Source: Pseudomonas sp. PICF141
GTDB taxonomy: Bacteria; Pseudomonadota; Gammaproteobacteria; Pseudomonadales; Pseudomonadaceae
Assembly (NCBI RefSeq): GCF_002286815.1
Contig: NZ_MUNM01000024.1
Span: forward strand, 1-64,000
Length of the DNA stretch: 64,000 nucleotides
Direction of reading: 5' to 3'
Shown here piece by piece: positions 54,117-62,663 of the stretch; within the stretch, counting starts at the first letter, position 1; each line of letters starts with the position of its first letter. A program made the translations under genes and the position numbers. The notes under the pieces are model-generated. The model was not told where the DNA came from. It did not search any database and worked only from the letters and a program-made list of their open reading frames with translations.

Positions 54117-55133
54117 ATGGCACGTGGCGGCGTAAACAAGGCATTGGTGCAAGCAGCACGCTCAGCAATCCTCGCCCGGGGCGAACACCCAAGCATCGAT
54201 GCAGTGCGAATCGAGATGGGCAATACCGGTTCAAAAACCACCATCCATCGCTATATGAAGGAGCTCGAGGACGGCACCGAGCCCGCACAAGCACCTTCCG
54301 AGCCTATCGACGATGAGCTGACAAGCCTGGTGTCGCGCCTGGCACAACGCCTGAAAGAACAGGCACAAGAGCCCATCGATCAGGCACGCGAACAGTTCGA
54401 GCAACAACGAAAAGAGCTGGACACCCAGCTGCACGAGGCGCACGAAACCAATACCGAATTGCAGCAGCAATACGAAATTCAAAGCCTGGCGCTGACCCAG
54501 GAATCGGCAGAACTGCAAGACGCCCGCTCCATGCTGCAAGGCGAGCAGACCCGCAACGCTGGATTGAATCAGGCGCTGGCGGATTTCGAATTACGCTTGC
54601 AGGACAAGGAGGAGCAGATTCGCTCGCTGGAAGAAAAGCACCTGCACGCTCGCGAAGCACTGGAGCACTACCGCAATGCCGTCAAAGACCAGCGCGAGCA
54701 AGAACAGCGCCGCCACGAAGGTCAGGTTCAGCAGATTCAGATGGAGTTGCGTCAGGCACAACAAAGCGCGTTGGTTCGCCAGGATGAAATCACCCAACTG
54801 CATCGCGACAACGAGCGCTTGTTGACGGAAAACCGCGGAACGTTGCGAGAGTTGAGCCTGTCGCAAGAGCAACTCAAGCACACCAACAGCCGACAGGATC
54901 AGTTGCTGGAACAGGTCAACCGTATCGACAGCGAACGCACCCTACTCCAGGAACGCTTGCGCATTGCCCTGCTGGAAAATCAGTCACTCAAGCAGAGCAT
55001 CGACGAACAGTCGCATATCAACAAATCACTGGAAATTGAACTGATCAAGTTGCAGGCAAGCCTGGATGAAAGCGCGCGACTGGCCGCTGTCGTTGCGACA
55101 GGGCCAGACGCATCAGCGCGTAAGGACGATTAA
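54117..55133 (+). CDS. KfrA-like DNA-binding coiled-coil protein
   Basis: The 338-aa protein has an N-terminal DNA-binding domain of the KfrA type ([46 protein letters not shown], residues 2-50). A long, almost uninterrupted Glu/Gln/Leu-rich coiled coil follows (about 70-320), with a short tail. Plasmid KfrA proteins are autorepressors with structural roles in partition. Here the gene is chromosomal, divergent from a recombinase and flanked by dyads. Its stop overlaps the gor stop by four bases (convergent). A role in recombinase control or nucleoid structure is inference. Confidence 0.87.
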   Translation: MARGGVNKALVQAARSAILARGEHPSIDAVRIEMGNTGSKTTIHRYMKELEDGTEPAQAPSEPIDDELTSLVSRLAQRLKEQAQEPIDQAREQFEQQRKELDTQLHEAHETNTELQQQYEIQSLALTQESAELQDARSMLQGEQTRNAGLNQALADFELRLQDKEEQIRSLEEKHLHAREALEHYRNAVKDQREQEQRRHEGQVQQIQMELRQAQQSALVRQDEITQLHRDNERLLTENRGTLRELSLSQEQLKHTNSRQDQLLEQVNRIDSERTLLQERLRIALLENQSLKQSIDEQSHINKSLEIELIKLQASLDESARLAAVVATGPDASARKDD

Positions 55134-56488
55134 CTCGCGACCGGCGTGCGCATGGTGACGAACTCTTCGGCGGCAGTCGGATGCACGCCGATGGTTTCGT
55201 CGAAGTCACGCTTGGTCGCGCCCGCCTTCAGCGCAATTGCCAATCCCTGGACAATTTCGCCAGCCTCCGGACCGACCATGTGGCAGCCCAGGACCTTATC
55301 GGTCTTGGCGTCCACCACCAGCTTCATCAAGGTGCGTTCCTGGCACTCGGTCAGGGTCAGCTTCATCGGCCGGAAACGGCTTTCGAAGATCACTACCTCG
55401 TGCCCGGCTTCTCGCGCCTCTTCTTCGGTCAGGCCGACAGTGCCGATGTTCGGCAAGCTGAACACGGCGGTCGGGATCATCTTGTAATCCACCGGGCGAT
55501 ATTGCTCGGGCTTGAACAAGCGCCGCGCCACTGCCATGCCTTCGGCCAGCGCGACCGGCGTCAATTGCACACGACCGATCACGTCACCGAGAGCCAGGAT
55601 CGATGGCTCTGCGGTTTGATACAGCTCATCAACCTCGACAAAACCTTTCTGGTCGAGTTTGACGCCAGTGTTTTCCAGCCCCAGATTATCGAGCATCGGA
55701 CGCCGGCCAGTGGCATAGAACACACAATCCGCCTCCAGCTTACGACCGTCCTTGAGCGTAGCTATCAGGCTGCCATCGGCTTGCTTGTCGATGCGCTCGA
55801 TGTCGGCATTGAATTGCAGGCCCATGCCGCGCTTGGTCAGCTCTTCCTGCAAATGCTTGCGCACCGCACCATCGAAGCCGCGCAGAAACAGATCACCGCG
55901 ATACAACAGGGTGGTTTCAGCGCCCAGCCCGTGGAAAATCCCGGCAAACTCCACCGCAATATAACCACCACCCACCACCAGAACGCGTTTGGGCAACTCT
56001 TTAAGGAAGAACGCCTGGTTGGAACTGATCGCGTGCTCGTGCCCCGGAATCTGCGGGATCTGCGGCCAGCCACCGGTAGCGATCAGGATATTTTGGGCGG
56101 TGTAGTGTTTGCCATCGAACTCGACGGTATGTGGATCGACGATTTTCGCGTGGCCTTCATGCAAGGTCACGCCGCTGTTGACCAGCAGGTTGCGATAGAT
56201 GCCGTTCAGGCGATTGATTTCGCGATCCTTGTTGGCGATCAACGTCGCCCAATCGAACTTCGCCTCGCCCGGGGTCCAGCCGAAGCCTTGCGATTGCTCG
56301 AAGTCTTCGGCGAAGTGCGCACCGTAGACCAGCAATTTTTTCGGCACGCAACCGACGTTTACACACGTACCGCCCAGGTAGCGGCTCTCGGCCACGGCGA
56401 CTTTCGCGCCGAAACCGGCCGCAAACCGCGCAGCCCGCACACCGCCGGAACCGGCGCCAATCACATACAGGTCAAAATCGTAGGCCAT
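55130..56488 (-). CDS. gor: Glutathione-disulfide reductase
   Basis: The 452-aa FAD enzyme reduces oxidised glutathione with NADPH. It has the FAD motif [20 protein letters not shown], the redox disulfide [21 protein letters not shown], the NADPH motif [16 protein letters not shown], the second FAD motif [17 protein letters not shown] and the C-terminal catalytic His in [16 protein letters not shown]. The start MAYDFDLYV (56488) behind GAGGAG is preferred over 56548. galU lies upstream on the same strand, with a terminator between, as in P. aeruginosa PA2023-PA2025. Confidence 0.96.
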   Translation of the reverse strand: MAYDFDLYVIGAGSGGVRAARFAAGFGAKVAVAESRYLGGTCVNVGCVPKKLLVYGAHFAEDFEQSQGFGWTPGEAKFDWATLIANKDREINRLNGIYRNLLVNSGVTLHEGHAKIVDPHTVEFDGKHYTAQNILIATGGWPQIPQIPGHEHAISSNQAFFLKELPKRVLVVGGGYIAVEFAGIFHGLGAETTLLYRGDLFLRGFDGAVRKHLQEELTKRGMGLQFNADIERIDKQADGSLIATLKDGRKLEADCVFYATGRRPMLDNLGLENTGVKLDQKGFVEVDELYQTAEPSILALGDVIGRVQLTPVALAEGMAVARRLFKPEQYRPVDYKMIPTAVFSLPNIGTVGLTEEEAREAGHEVVIFESRFRPMKLTLTECQERTLMKLVVDAKTDKVLGCHMVGPEAGEIVQGLAIALKAGATKRDFDETIGVHPTAAEEFVTMRTPVAS

Positions 56489-56570
56489 TTCTATCTCCTC
56501 GGCAGGCCACCAGCATACCTGCGGGCGGCCGTTGGGCAAACGTTGCAAACTATTTGGGGGCCGGAAAATG

Positions 56571-56595
56571 AAAAAGCCACCCGAAGGTGGCTTTT
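56571..56595 (-). terminator. Intrinsic terminator of galU
   Basis: The stem GCCACC / GGTGGC with a CGAA (TTCG on the transcript) tetraloop is followed by T residues on the minus strand, 21 bases after the galU stop. Confidence 0.88.
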
Positions 56596-56615
56596 CAATA
56601 CAAGCTCAGGCGCTA

Positions 56616-57455
56616 TCAGTAGGCCTTGCCCGTCTTGTAGAAGTTCTCGAAGCAGAAGTTGGTCGCGTCGATGTAGCCTTCGGCGCCACCGCAGTCGAAA
56701 CGCTTGCCTTTGAACTTGTAGGCCATGACACAGCCGTTCTGTGCCTGCTTCATCAGGGCGTCGGTGATCTGGATTTCGCCGCCCTTGCCTGGTTCGGTCT
56801 GTTCGATCAGGTCGAAGATGTCCGGGGTCAGGATGTAACGGCCGATGATCGCCAGGTTCGACGGTGCATCTTCAGGCTTTGGTTTTTCAACCATGCTGTG
56901 AACGCGGTAGATGTCGTCGCGGATCATCTCACCGGCAATCACACCGTACTTGTGCGTTTCTTGCGGGTCGACTTCCTGAATGGCAACGATCGAGCAGCGG
57001 AACTGCTTGTACAGCTTGACCATTTGGGTCAGTACACCGTCGCCTTCCAGGTTTACGCACAGGTCATCCGCCAGTACTACGGCAAACGGTTCGTCGCCGA
57101 TCAGTGGGCGGCCCGTCAGAATCGCGTGGCCCAAGCCTTTCATTTCGGTCTGGCGAGTGTAGGAGAACGAGCACTCGTCGAGCAGTTTGCGGATACCGAC
57201 CAGGTATTTCTCTTTGTCGGTGCCCTTGATCTGGTTTTCCAGCTCGTAGCTGATATCGAAGTGGTCTTCCAGAGCACGCTTGCCACGACCGGTGACGATG
57301 GAGATTTCGGTCAACCCGGCGTCCAGTGCTTCTTCAACGCCGTACTGGATCAGTGGCTTGTTTACCACCGGCAGCATTTCTTTGGGCATGGCTTTAGTCG
57401 CTGGCAGGAAGCGAGTACCGTAACCGGCTGCTGGGAACAAGCATTTCTTGATCAT
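56616..57455 (-). CDS. galU: UTP-glucose-1-phosphate uridylyltransferase
   Basis: The 279-aa nucleotidyltransferase makes UDP-glucose, needed for exopolysaccharide, LPS core and trehalose synthesis. Signatures are KKCLFPAAGYGTRFLPATKA MPKEMLPV (nucleotide loop), VVLADDLC (metal Asp), EKPKPEDAPSNLAIIGRYIL and RFDCGGAEGYIDATNFC. The length equals P. aeruginosa GalU (279 aa). It is a single gene with its own terminator. The 280-base upstream spacer contains its promoter and no other gene. Confidence 0.97.
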   Translation of the reverse strand: MIKKCLFPAAGYGTRFLPATKAMPKEMLPVVNKPLIQYGVEEALDAGLTEISIVTGRGKRALEDHFDISYELENQIKGTDKEKYLVGIRKLLDECSFSYTRQTEMKGLGHAILTGRPLIGDEPFAVVLADDLCVNLEGDGVLTQMVKLYKQFRCSIVAIQEVDPQETHKYGVIAGEMIRDDIYRVHSMVEKPKPEDAPSNLAIIGRYILTPDIFDLIEQTEPGKGGEIQITDALMKQAQNGCVMAYKFKGKRFDCGGAEGYIDATNFCFENFYKTGKAY

Positions 57456-57735
57456 ATAAGTCCTTGAAAGGGCTGTGTGTACGAGTTTCGGCGCAGTCTA
57501 ATCAGGCGGCGTGCACCTTACAATGCCCCGCGCTGGCTAACCGATGCCATCATAGAGAAATATTCTGATGGATAGTTCCGCAGATACATTGCACAACCTC
57601 TTATAGATAGCAGAGATCGGCAGATCCGTGCGGCCTCATCGCAAAGGCAATTGGCCCCACCCTACACGCATCGGCACCCGTTGAGGGCATTTGGCGCTAT
57701 CATTGCGCGATTGAACCAGCCAGCGAGGCAGATAG

Positions 57736-57924
57736 ATGTCGGCAGCAAAAAGCGTTAACGGGTACCTGATCAATCAGGCAAAAGACGGCCAGTGGTGGGT
57801 AGACAGCGTCGGCGGCGAGAATATTGCCGGGCCTTTCCCTACACAAGCGTTGGCGATTGAGGTGGCATCGGTGCTGCAAGATCAACCCGCAGGCCCCAAG
57901 CGGCGCGGCAAGGACAAGCCTTGA
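57736..57924 (+). CDS. Conserved small protein (62 aa)
   Basis: The protein MSAAKSVNGYLINQAKDGQW WVDSVGGENIAGPFPTQALA ending in a basic GPKRRGKDKP tail starts at an ATG behind GAGGCAGAT. It has the pattern of a small beta-rich protein (aromatic QWWVDS, then a helix ALAIEVASVLQD). It is followed by a good intrinsic terminator, which supports expression. The function is unknown. Confidence 0.75.
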   Translation: MSAAKSVNGYLINQAKDGQWWVDSVGGENIAGPFPTQALAIEVASVLQDQPAGPKRRGKDKP

Positions 57925-57943
57925 GCTGAACCTGACACGACGC

Positions 57944-57970
57944 AGCCCTGCCTTTGCGCAGGGCTTTTTT
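57944..57970 (+). terminator. Intrinsic terminator of the 62-aa gene
   Basis: The stem AGCCCTG / CAGGGCT is followed by TTTTTT, 20 bases after the stop codon. Confidence 0.88.
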
Positions 57971-58063
57971 GTGATTGTCCGCAACGAAGTGGCCATTCGC
58001 TACAATCTTTCGATGCCGCCGCTGTCACAGCCTTTAGCCTCCATCACCGACGACCACCACGAC

Positions 58064-58345
58064 ATGAATAAATTTTTGCCACTGATTGCAGTCCTGGCCC
58101 TGAGCGGCTGCGCCACGTCCGAAACCACTTACCTGAAAAATGGCGAACAAGGCCTGAGCATCGACTGCTCCGGGGAAGCCAACGACTGGGCCACCTGCTA
58201 CGAAAAAGCCGATGCCTCTTGCGCTGGCACCGGTTATCGAATTGTCGGTACCGACGGCACACCTGCGCTTCAGGAAAGCGACAAGACCTTGGGCGTTGAC
58301 GTCGGCAATTATAAAAACCGCAGTGTGGTAGTGGTCTGCAAGTAG
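58064..58345 (+). CDS. Small lipoprotein (93 aa)
   Basis: MNKFLPLIAVLALSGCATSE shows a lipoprotein signal with lipobox ALSGC (Cys at residue 16). The mature part has three further Cys (IDCSGE, WATCYEKADASCAGTGYRIV) and ends SVVVVCK. It resembles the many small outer-membrane lipoproteins of pseudomonads. No strong ribosome site is visible before this ATG; the choice rests on the signal peptide. The function is unknown. Confidence 0.8.
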   Translation: MNKFLPLIAVLALSGCATSETTYLKNGEQGLSIDCSGEANDWATCYEKADASCAGTGYRIVGTDGTPALQESDKTLGVDVGNYKNRSVVVVCK

Positions 58346-58380
58346 GGCTCCCAATGTCGAGAAACTTGAGCTACGCAAAT

Positions 58381-58490
58381 CCTGTAGGAGCGAGGCTTGC
58401 CCGCGAAGAACGATGACGCGTAATACCTGAAAAACCGTGGTGCATTCTTCGCGGGCAAGTCGGATCGCCGCACCGCTCGCTCCTACAGGG
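58381..58490. repeat. Class A REPIN with an expanded right arm
   Basis: The left arm CCTGTAGGAGCGAGGCTTGC with CCGCGAAGAA is standard. The right arm reads CTTCGCGGGCAAGTCGGATC then GCCGCACCGCTCGCTCCTAC, with an extra TCGGATCGCCGCACC inserted in the palindrome. This known variant form shows the arms evolve by insertion as well as substitution. Confidence 0.8.
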
Positions 58491-58501
58491 TTCTCGCTGC
58501 C

Positions 58502-58732
58502 CTACATATGGATTTCGGCGAATTTGATCCCAAGCCCGCGCACGGTCTCGATCAAATCGTCGAGGCGACTGAAAGACTCGACTTCATCGTTATCATCCAC
58601 CAGGAAAAAACTGCGCCCGGCGCTTTTCTTGAAAAACACGATCCACTCCCCCGGGTTTGCCGGGTTCTGAATCACGTGGGTGGCAGAGATATGACCCTCT
58701 GCATGGCGCTCGCGCACCTGCTCTCGCTTCAT
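58502..58732 (-). CDS. Conserved small protein (76 aa)
   Basis: Start ATG 58732 (MKREQVRERHAEGHISATHV) lies behind CTGGAG; the 10-codon upstream extension is not needed. The sequence has a beta-rich core EWIVFFKKSAGRSFFLVDDN followed by a helix RLDDLIETVRGLGIKFAEIH. It looks soluble and cytoplasmic. The function is unknown. Confidence 0.78.
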   Translation of the reverse strand: MKREQVRERHAEGHISATHVIQNPANPGEWIVFFKKSAGRSFFLVDDNDEVESFSRLDDLIETVRGLGIKFAEIHM

Positions 58733-58752
58733 GCTTGACTCCAGAAATGACA

Positions 58753-58781
58753 ATGCCGTCAAAGCGCGACTTTGACGGCAT
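58753..58781. terminator. Perfect 12-base hairpin downstream of the 118-aa lipoprotein gene
   Basis: ATGCCGTCAAAG / CTTTGACGGCAT with a CGCGA loop lies 23 bases after the lipoprotein stop and 20 bases before the 76-aa gene start on the minus strand. Only a weak T run (TTGTCATTT) follows, so it may be an inefficient terminator or an mRNA-stabilising stem. Confidence 0.55.
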
Positions 58782-58804
58782 CGATGCTGACGAGGGGTAG
58801 TTTA

Positions 58805-59161
58805 TCAGCCGGATATGCAAGCAGTGGCGGCATTGCGCACATCCCATGGGCGCAACGGCACATTGGAAATGCGTTCATGCAGCTTGATGCTGCTGCCGCC
58901 AGAGCGGTCTTCAATTTCAAATACCGCGGCCGGCCCTGACGAGAACTTTTGCGGCACGATAACTCGCACGCTTTCCTTGTGCGGCTCGATTTGCAGGGCT
59001 CCACGGCTATCGGCGAGCTTTCCGACCAGGCATTGGGCGTACTCATGGGGATTCTTGCCTGATATCACGCTCATCGTGGGCAGTGTCTCATTGATGTCCG
59101 AGACACTCGCACATCCACCCACTGCCAACGCCAACGGCCCGACCAGCACTCCCCACTTCAT
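58805..59161 (-). CDS. Lipoprotein of unknown function (118 aa)
   Basis: MKWGVLVGPLALAVGGCASV has a lipoprotein signal (lipobox VGGC, Cys at residue 17) and a strong ribosome site CGGAGG before ATG 59161. The longer frame to 59236 lacks such a site. The mature chain includes VISGKNPHEYAQCLVGKLAD and FEIEDRSGGSSIKLHERISN, a beta-rich pattern of small outer-membrane or periplasmic lipoproteins. The role is unknown. Confidence 0.82.
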   Translation of the reverse strand: MKWGVLVGPLALAVGGCASVSDINETLPTMSVISGKNPHEYAQCLVGKLADSRGALQIEPHKESVRVIVPQKFSSGPAAVFEIEDRSGGSSIKLHERISNVPLRPWDVRNAATACISG

Positions 59162-59373
59162 ACAGAACCTCCGATAAAGACCTTCCGACAGCTCAAATGC
59201 TGGTTTTCTCCGAGGCTCACTGCTTTTATCGCTCATAGAATTCCGTATAACTGTTTTAAATTGTCAAAGCGCACCACGAGAGCCGGATAATAACCTGTTC
59301 GGGCTGATAAACTGCGTCAATCGCCCATGCTATCGTTTTGATTTTGTAGAAAAAGCCCTTCTGGAGGCGCCCC

Positions 59374-59676
59374 ATGAAATTTATCCACCAGCGCGAGCAC
59401 CTCAACGAAGACGACATCGTCGTCATTCAATGCTCCCAAATGTGCAACATCCGCTTGATGAACGACGCCAACTTCCGCAGCTTCAAAAATGGCGGCCGTC
59501 ATACTTATCACGGCGGCGCATTCGACACCTTCCCGGCCCGCATCACCGCGCCAAGCACCGGCTTCTGGAACATCACTATCGACACGGTCAACCGCCGGCC
59601 GATCAGCGTCACCCGCAAGCCGACCCTGACGCACTCGATCAAAATCATCCGCCGCTCCAGCTCGAAATTGAGCTGA
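59374..59676 (+). CDS. DUF1883 family protein
   Basis: The 100-aa protein starts MKFIHQREHLNEDDIVVIQC SQMCNIRLMND and continues RHTYHGGAFDTFPARITAPS TGFWNITIDTV, the DUF1883 signature. This small beta-barrel-like protein binds no known ligand. The ribosome site GGAGG precedes the ATG. A 58-aa gene follows after 23 bases, probably on the same transcript. The function is unknown. Confidence 0.88.
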   Translation: MKFIHQREHLNEDDIVVIQCSQMCNIRLMNDANFRSFKNGGRHTYHGGAFDTFPARITAPSTGFWNITIDTVNRRPISVTRKPTLTHSIKIIRRSSSKLS

Positions 59677-59699
59677 GCCCACCCCGAAAACAGGCAGGT

Positions 59700-59876
59700 A
59701 TGACCGTGGCCCAAACGACCAAATACGTCATCAAATACAAACTCAACGGCGAGCGCCGCTTTGAATTCGCTCAACTGGAAAACGGCACGCAAGAAGAAGC
59801 CAAGGCGGCCCTCGACGTCATTCATGGCCAGACTGAAGATGTCATCAGCGAGATCAGCGTGAGCAAAGCGTTGTAA
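59700..59876 (+). CDS. Conserved small protein (58 aa)
   Basis: The frame MTVAQTTKYVIKYKLNGERR FEFAQLENGTQEEAKAALDV is opened by the ATG at 59700 behind GGCAGG. It reads as beta-beta-alpha-beta and ends ISEISVSKAL. The upstream part of the long frame is antisense-like noise over the DUF1883 gene. It probably forms a pair with the DUF1883 gene. The function is unknown. Confidence 0.75.
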   Translation: MTVAQTTKYVIKYKLNGERRFEFAQLENGTQEEAKAALDVIHGQTEDVISEISVSKAL

Positions 59877-60002
59877 TGCGATCTGGAGCGACAACATGGA
59901 CGTCTGCTCCCCTTTCGAATTAGACCGCAAGCGACGGAGTGCCCGCTCCCGCCACGCTCACTAAACTGGCCGCCTCGACCTTATGGTCAAGGAGTCAGAA
60001 CC

Positions 60003-60713
60003 TTGTTTACCGACCCGATTCATTACGATGCCATCGACTGGGCCAGGCTTGAGCAGCAACTCGACCAGGATGGCTGCGCCCTAATCCGGTCGTTTTTAGA
60101 CCATCGGACTTGCGATGAAATAAGCACCCTGTACGACCGACCCGAGCCCTTTCGCTCGAAAGTGGTGATGGCTCGCCACGGCTTTGGCCAAGGCGAATAC
60201 AAGTATTTCACGTATCCGCTGCCGAAGCCGGTGGCCCGGTTGCGTAGCGCGCTCTACCCTCGACTGGTACCTATCGCCAATCGCTGGTACGAATCCATGG
60301 GCCTGCCGACCCGTTTTCCCGAATCGCACGAAGCGTTTTTGCAACGCTGTCATGCCGCCGGTCAGGAACGCCCGACACCTTTGTTGCTGCAATACGGCCC
60401 GCTGGATTACAACTGTTTGCATCAGGATCTGTACGGCGAACACGTCTTCCCGCTGCAAGTGGCGATTCTTCTGTCAGAACCGGGACAAGACTTTACCGGC
60501 GGCGAATTTGTGCTGACTGAACAACGCCCACGGATGCAGTCGCGCCCGCAAGTCATCGGCCTGAAGAAAGGCGACGCGTTGATTTTTGCCGTGAATCAAC
60601 GCCCGGTAAAAGGTGTCCGCGGCTATTACCGGGTAACGATGCGTCATGGCGTAAGTCGCCTGCACAGCGGAAAACGGCATACCCTTGGAATCATCTTTCA
60701 CGATGCGTTATGA
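60003..60713 (+). CDS. 2-oxoglutarate/Fe(II)-dependent oxygenase (prolyl-4-hydroxylase-like)
   Basis: The 236-aa protein has a double-stranded beta-helix fold with the iron-binding HxD in NCLHQDLYGEHVFPLQVAIL L, the distal His in VTMRHGVSRLHSG and the 2-oxoglutarate-binding Arg nearby in GKRHTLGIIFHD. The start is TTG at 60003 behind AAGGAG. alkB begins 5 bases after its stop, so the two dioxygenases are cotranscribed. The substrate (protein, small molecule or nucleic acid) is unknown. Confidence 0.88.
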   Translation: MFTDPIHYDAIDWARLEQQLDQDGCALIRSFLDHRTCDEISTLYDRPEPFRSKVVMARHGFGQGEYKYFTYPLPKPVARLRSALYPRLVPIANRWYESMGLPTRFPESHEAFLQRCHAAGQERPTPLLLQYGPLDYNCLHQDLYGEHVFPLQVAILLSEPGQDFTGGEFVLTEQRPRMQSRPQVIGLKKGDALIFAVNQRPVKGVRGYYRVTMRHGVSRLHSGKRHTLGIIFHDAL

Positions 60714-60717
60714 CCCC

Positions 60718-61383
60718 ATGAGCCCGATTACCCTCGATTTGTTTGCCAACGCCGAACCCGAGCAACAACCCAGACGCGAGCAAATCGGCGAACAATCCTA
60801 CGTGCTTAGAGGCTTCGCCCTGCCCTGGCTCGACCGGTTGCTGCCGGCACTGGAGGCAATTCTGGCAGCAGCCCCTTTTCGGCAGATGGTCACGCCCGGC
60901 GGCTTTACCATGTCAGTGGCGCTGAGCAGTTGCGGCACCTGGGGCTGGACCACCGACCGCAGCGGCTATAAATACACCCGTAACGATCCGCAGACCGGCG
61001 CGCCCTGGCCTGAAATGCCCGAGGTGTTTTTTGAACTGGCCCAAGCAGCGGCGCGAGAAGCAGGGTTTATCGATTTCGTACCGGATTCCTGCCTGATCAA
61101 CCGCTATATTCCCGGTGCCAGAATGTCGTTGCATCAGGACAAAGACGAAGGTTCCTACGCGGCGCCCATCGTTTCGGTGTCCTTGGGGTTGCCGGCGACG
61201 TTTCTGTTTGGTGGCTTTGAACGCAGCGCCAAAAGCCAACGCGTGTCGCTGCTGCATGGGGACATCGTGGTCTGGGGCGGCGTCGACCGTTTGCGTTATC
61301 ACGGCGTATTGCCGATCAAGCAGGGTTATCACCCTCAGTTGGGCGAACAACGGATCAACTTCACCTTTCGTACGGCTGGATGA
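60718..61383 (+). CDS. alkB: Alpha-ketoglutarate-dependent DNA dioxygenase AlkB
   Basis: The 221-aa enzyme oxidatively removes 1-methyladenine and 3-methylcytosine lesions from DNA and RNA. It begins MSPITLDLFANAEP, like E. coli AlkB, and carries the substrate motif GWTTDRSGYKYTRNDPQTGA PWP. The iron ligands are in MSLHQDKDEGSYAAPIVSVS and RYHGVLP, and the 2OG-binding arginines lie in RINFTFRTAG. The start could also be the ATG five codons upstream (60703), which overlaps the preceding gene. ada follows 86 bases downstream. Confidence 0.94.
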   Translation: MSPITLDLFANAEPEQQPRREQIGEQSYVLRGFALPWLDRLLPALEAILAAAPFRQMVTPGGFTMSVALSSCGTWGWTTDRSGYKYTRNDPQTGAPWPEMPEVFFELAQAAAREAGFIDFVPDSCLINRYIPGARMSLHQDKDEGSYAAPIVSVSLGLPATFLFGGFERSAKSQRVSLLHGDIVVWGGVDRLRYHGVLPIKQGYHPQLGEQRINFTFRTAG

Positions 61384-61469
61384 AACCGTTGAATTCAACC
61401 GCAAGACCCGGAGTGTGACGTCTCTGTCGGCTGATTAATCTGCATTAAACGGTCAACGGACATGAAGCC

Positions 61470-62555
61470 ATGACAACTCAATCGACAACAATCGCTACCG
61501 AGAACGATCCTCGCTGGGCTGCCGTGGTCGCACGCGATTCCCGCGCCGACGGCCAGTTTGTGTATGCGGTGAAAACCACCGGTATCTATTGCAACCCCAG
61601 CAGCCTGGCGCGCTTGCCGAAGCCGCAGAATGTCGAGTTCTTCGACACCGCCGAGCAAGCTCAGGCAGCGGGTTATCGCCCCAGCAAACGGGCCGCGAAA
61701 GATCAAAGCGACGTCGCCGCACAACACGCCACGACGGTGGCCGCTGCATGCCGCCACATCGAATCCGCCGAGACGCTGCCGGCGCTGAATGAACTGGCGC
61801 AGGCCGCCGGCCTGAGCAGTTTCCACTTCCATCGTGTGTTCAAATCTATCACCGGCCTGACGCCCAAGGGTTACGCCACCGCCCATCGCTCACGCAAGGT
61901 TCGCGAGCGTTTGGCGGATGGCGGTACGGTCACCGATGCGCTGTATGACGCCGGATTCAACTCCAACAGTCGTTTCTATGAAGCCGCGGATCAAGTGCTG
62001 GGCATGAAGCCCGGCGATTACCGTGCGGCCGGGCAGAACAACGACATTCGTTTTGCCGTTGGCCAGTGTTCTCTGGGAGCGATTCTGGTGGCGCAAAGTG
62101 AACGCGGCGTCTGCGCGATTCTGTTGGGGGACGACCCGCATCAATTGGTCTGTGACCTGCAGGACAAGTTTCGGCGCGCCAACCTGATTGGCGCCGATCA
62201 TGAGTTCGAACAGCTGATCGCTAAAGTGGTGGGCTTTATCGAGGCCCCGGCCCTGGGCCTGGACTTGCCGCTGGATGTACGCGGCACGGCGTTTCAGGAG
62301 CGGGTGTGGCAAGCCCTGCGGGACATTCCCGCTGGCCGCACCGCCAGTTATGCCGATATCGCTCAGCGCATCGGCGCACCGAAAGCCGTGCGCGCCGTGG
62401 CCCAGGCCTGTGGTGCGAATAGCCTGGCGGTGGCAATCCCTTGTCATCGCGTGGTGCGCAGCGACGGCAACCTGTCGGGCTATCGCTGGGGTGTGGAGCG
62501 CAAGCGTCAGTTGCTGGAACGTGAAAACGTGGCTGAGCCCTGGATGCAAAGATAG
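61470..62555 (+). CDS. ada: Ada-type regulator/O6-methylguanine-DNA methyltransferase with degenerate zinc site
   Basis: The 361-aa protein has three modules. The N-terminal Ada domain (about 12-85) keeps the acceptor Cys in TTGIYCNPSSLARLPKPQNV. The other three zinc ligands are gone: PSC is PSS, and PCKRC is PSKRA in YRPSKRAAKD. The AraC-type HTH (about 100-185: FHRVFKSITGLTPKGYATAH) is intact. The C-terminal methyltransferase (about 195-352) has the active Cys in AVAIPCHRVVRSDG. Repair of O6-methylguanine should therefore remain, but phosphotriester sensing through zinc is doubtful. Confidence 0.92.
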   Translation: MTTQSTTIATENDPRWAAVVARDSRADGQFVYAVKTTGIYCNPSSLARLPKPQNVEFFDTAEQAQAAGYRPSKRAAKDQSDVAAQHATTVAAACRHIESAETLPALNELAQAAGLSSFHFHRVFKSITGLTPKGYATAHRSRKVRERLADGGTVTDALYDAGFNSNSRFYEAADQVLGMKPGDYRAAGQNNDIRFAVGQCSLGAILVAQSERGVCAILLGDDPHQLVCDLQDKFRRANLIGADHEFEQLIAKVVGFIEAPALGLDLPLDVRGTAFQERVWQALRDIPAGRTASYADIAQRIGAPKAVRAVAQACGANSLAVAIPCHRVVRSDGNLSGYRWGVERKRQLLERENVAEPWMQR

Positions 62556-62663
62556 ACCACACATCGCCGCAGCCGACTTTAAGCCAATCTTCAAACTCGA
62601 CTGGCCTTGCGTCAGTCATTACTGATACAAATTCGCTTCTACCGACGTCGGAGAACACTGCAC

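Noticed and set aside
53001..55133. Possible prophage or integrative element at the recombinase
   Set aside because: No structural phage, conjugation or excisionase genes, no tRNA and no visible direct repeats flank it; the neighbours ahpC and gor are core genes.
55181..56713. Plus-strand frame of 510 codons
   Set aside because: It is antisense to gor, has low-complexity shadow composition and no ribosome site; gor has all catalytic motifs.
13487..58490. Repeated 28-base units that might suggest CRISPR
   Set aside because: The copies are scattered singly or as inverted pairs between genes, with no regular spacers and no cas genes; they are REP/REPIN elements.
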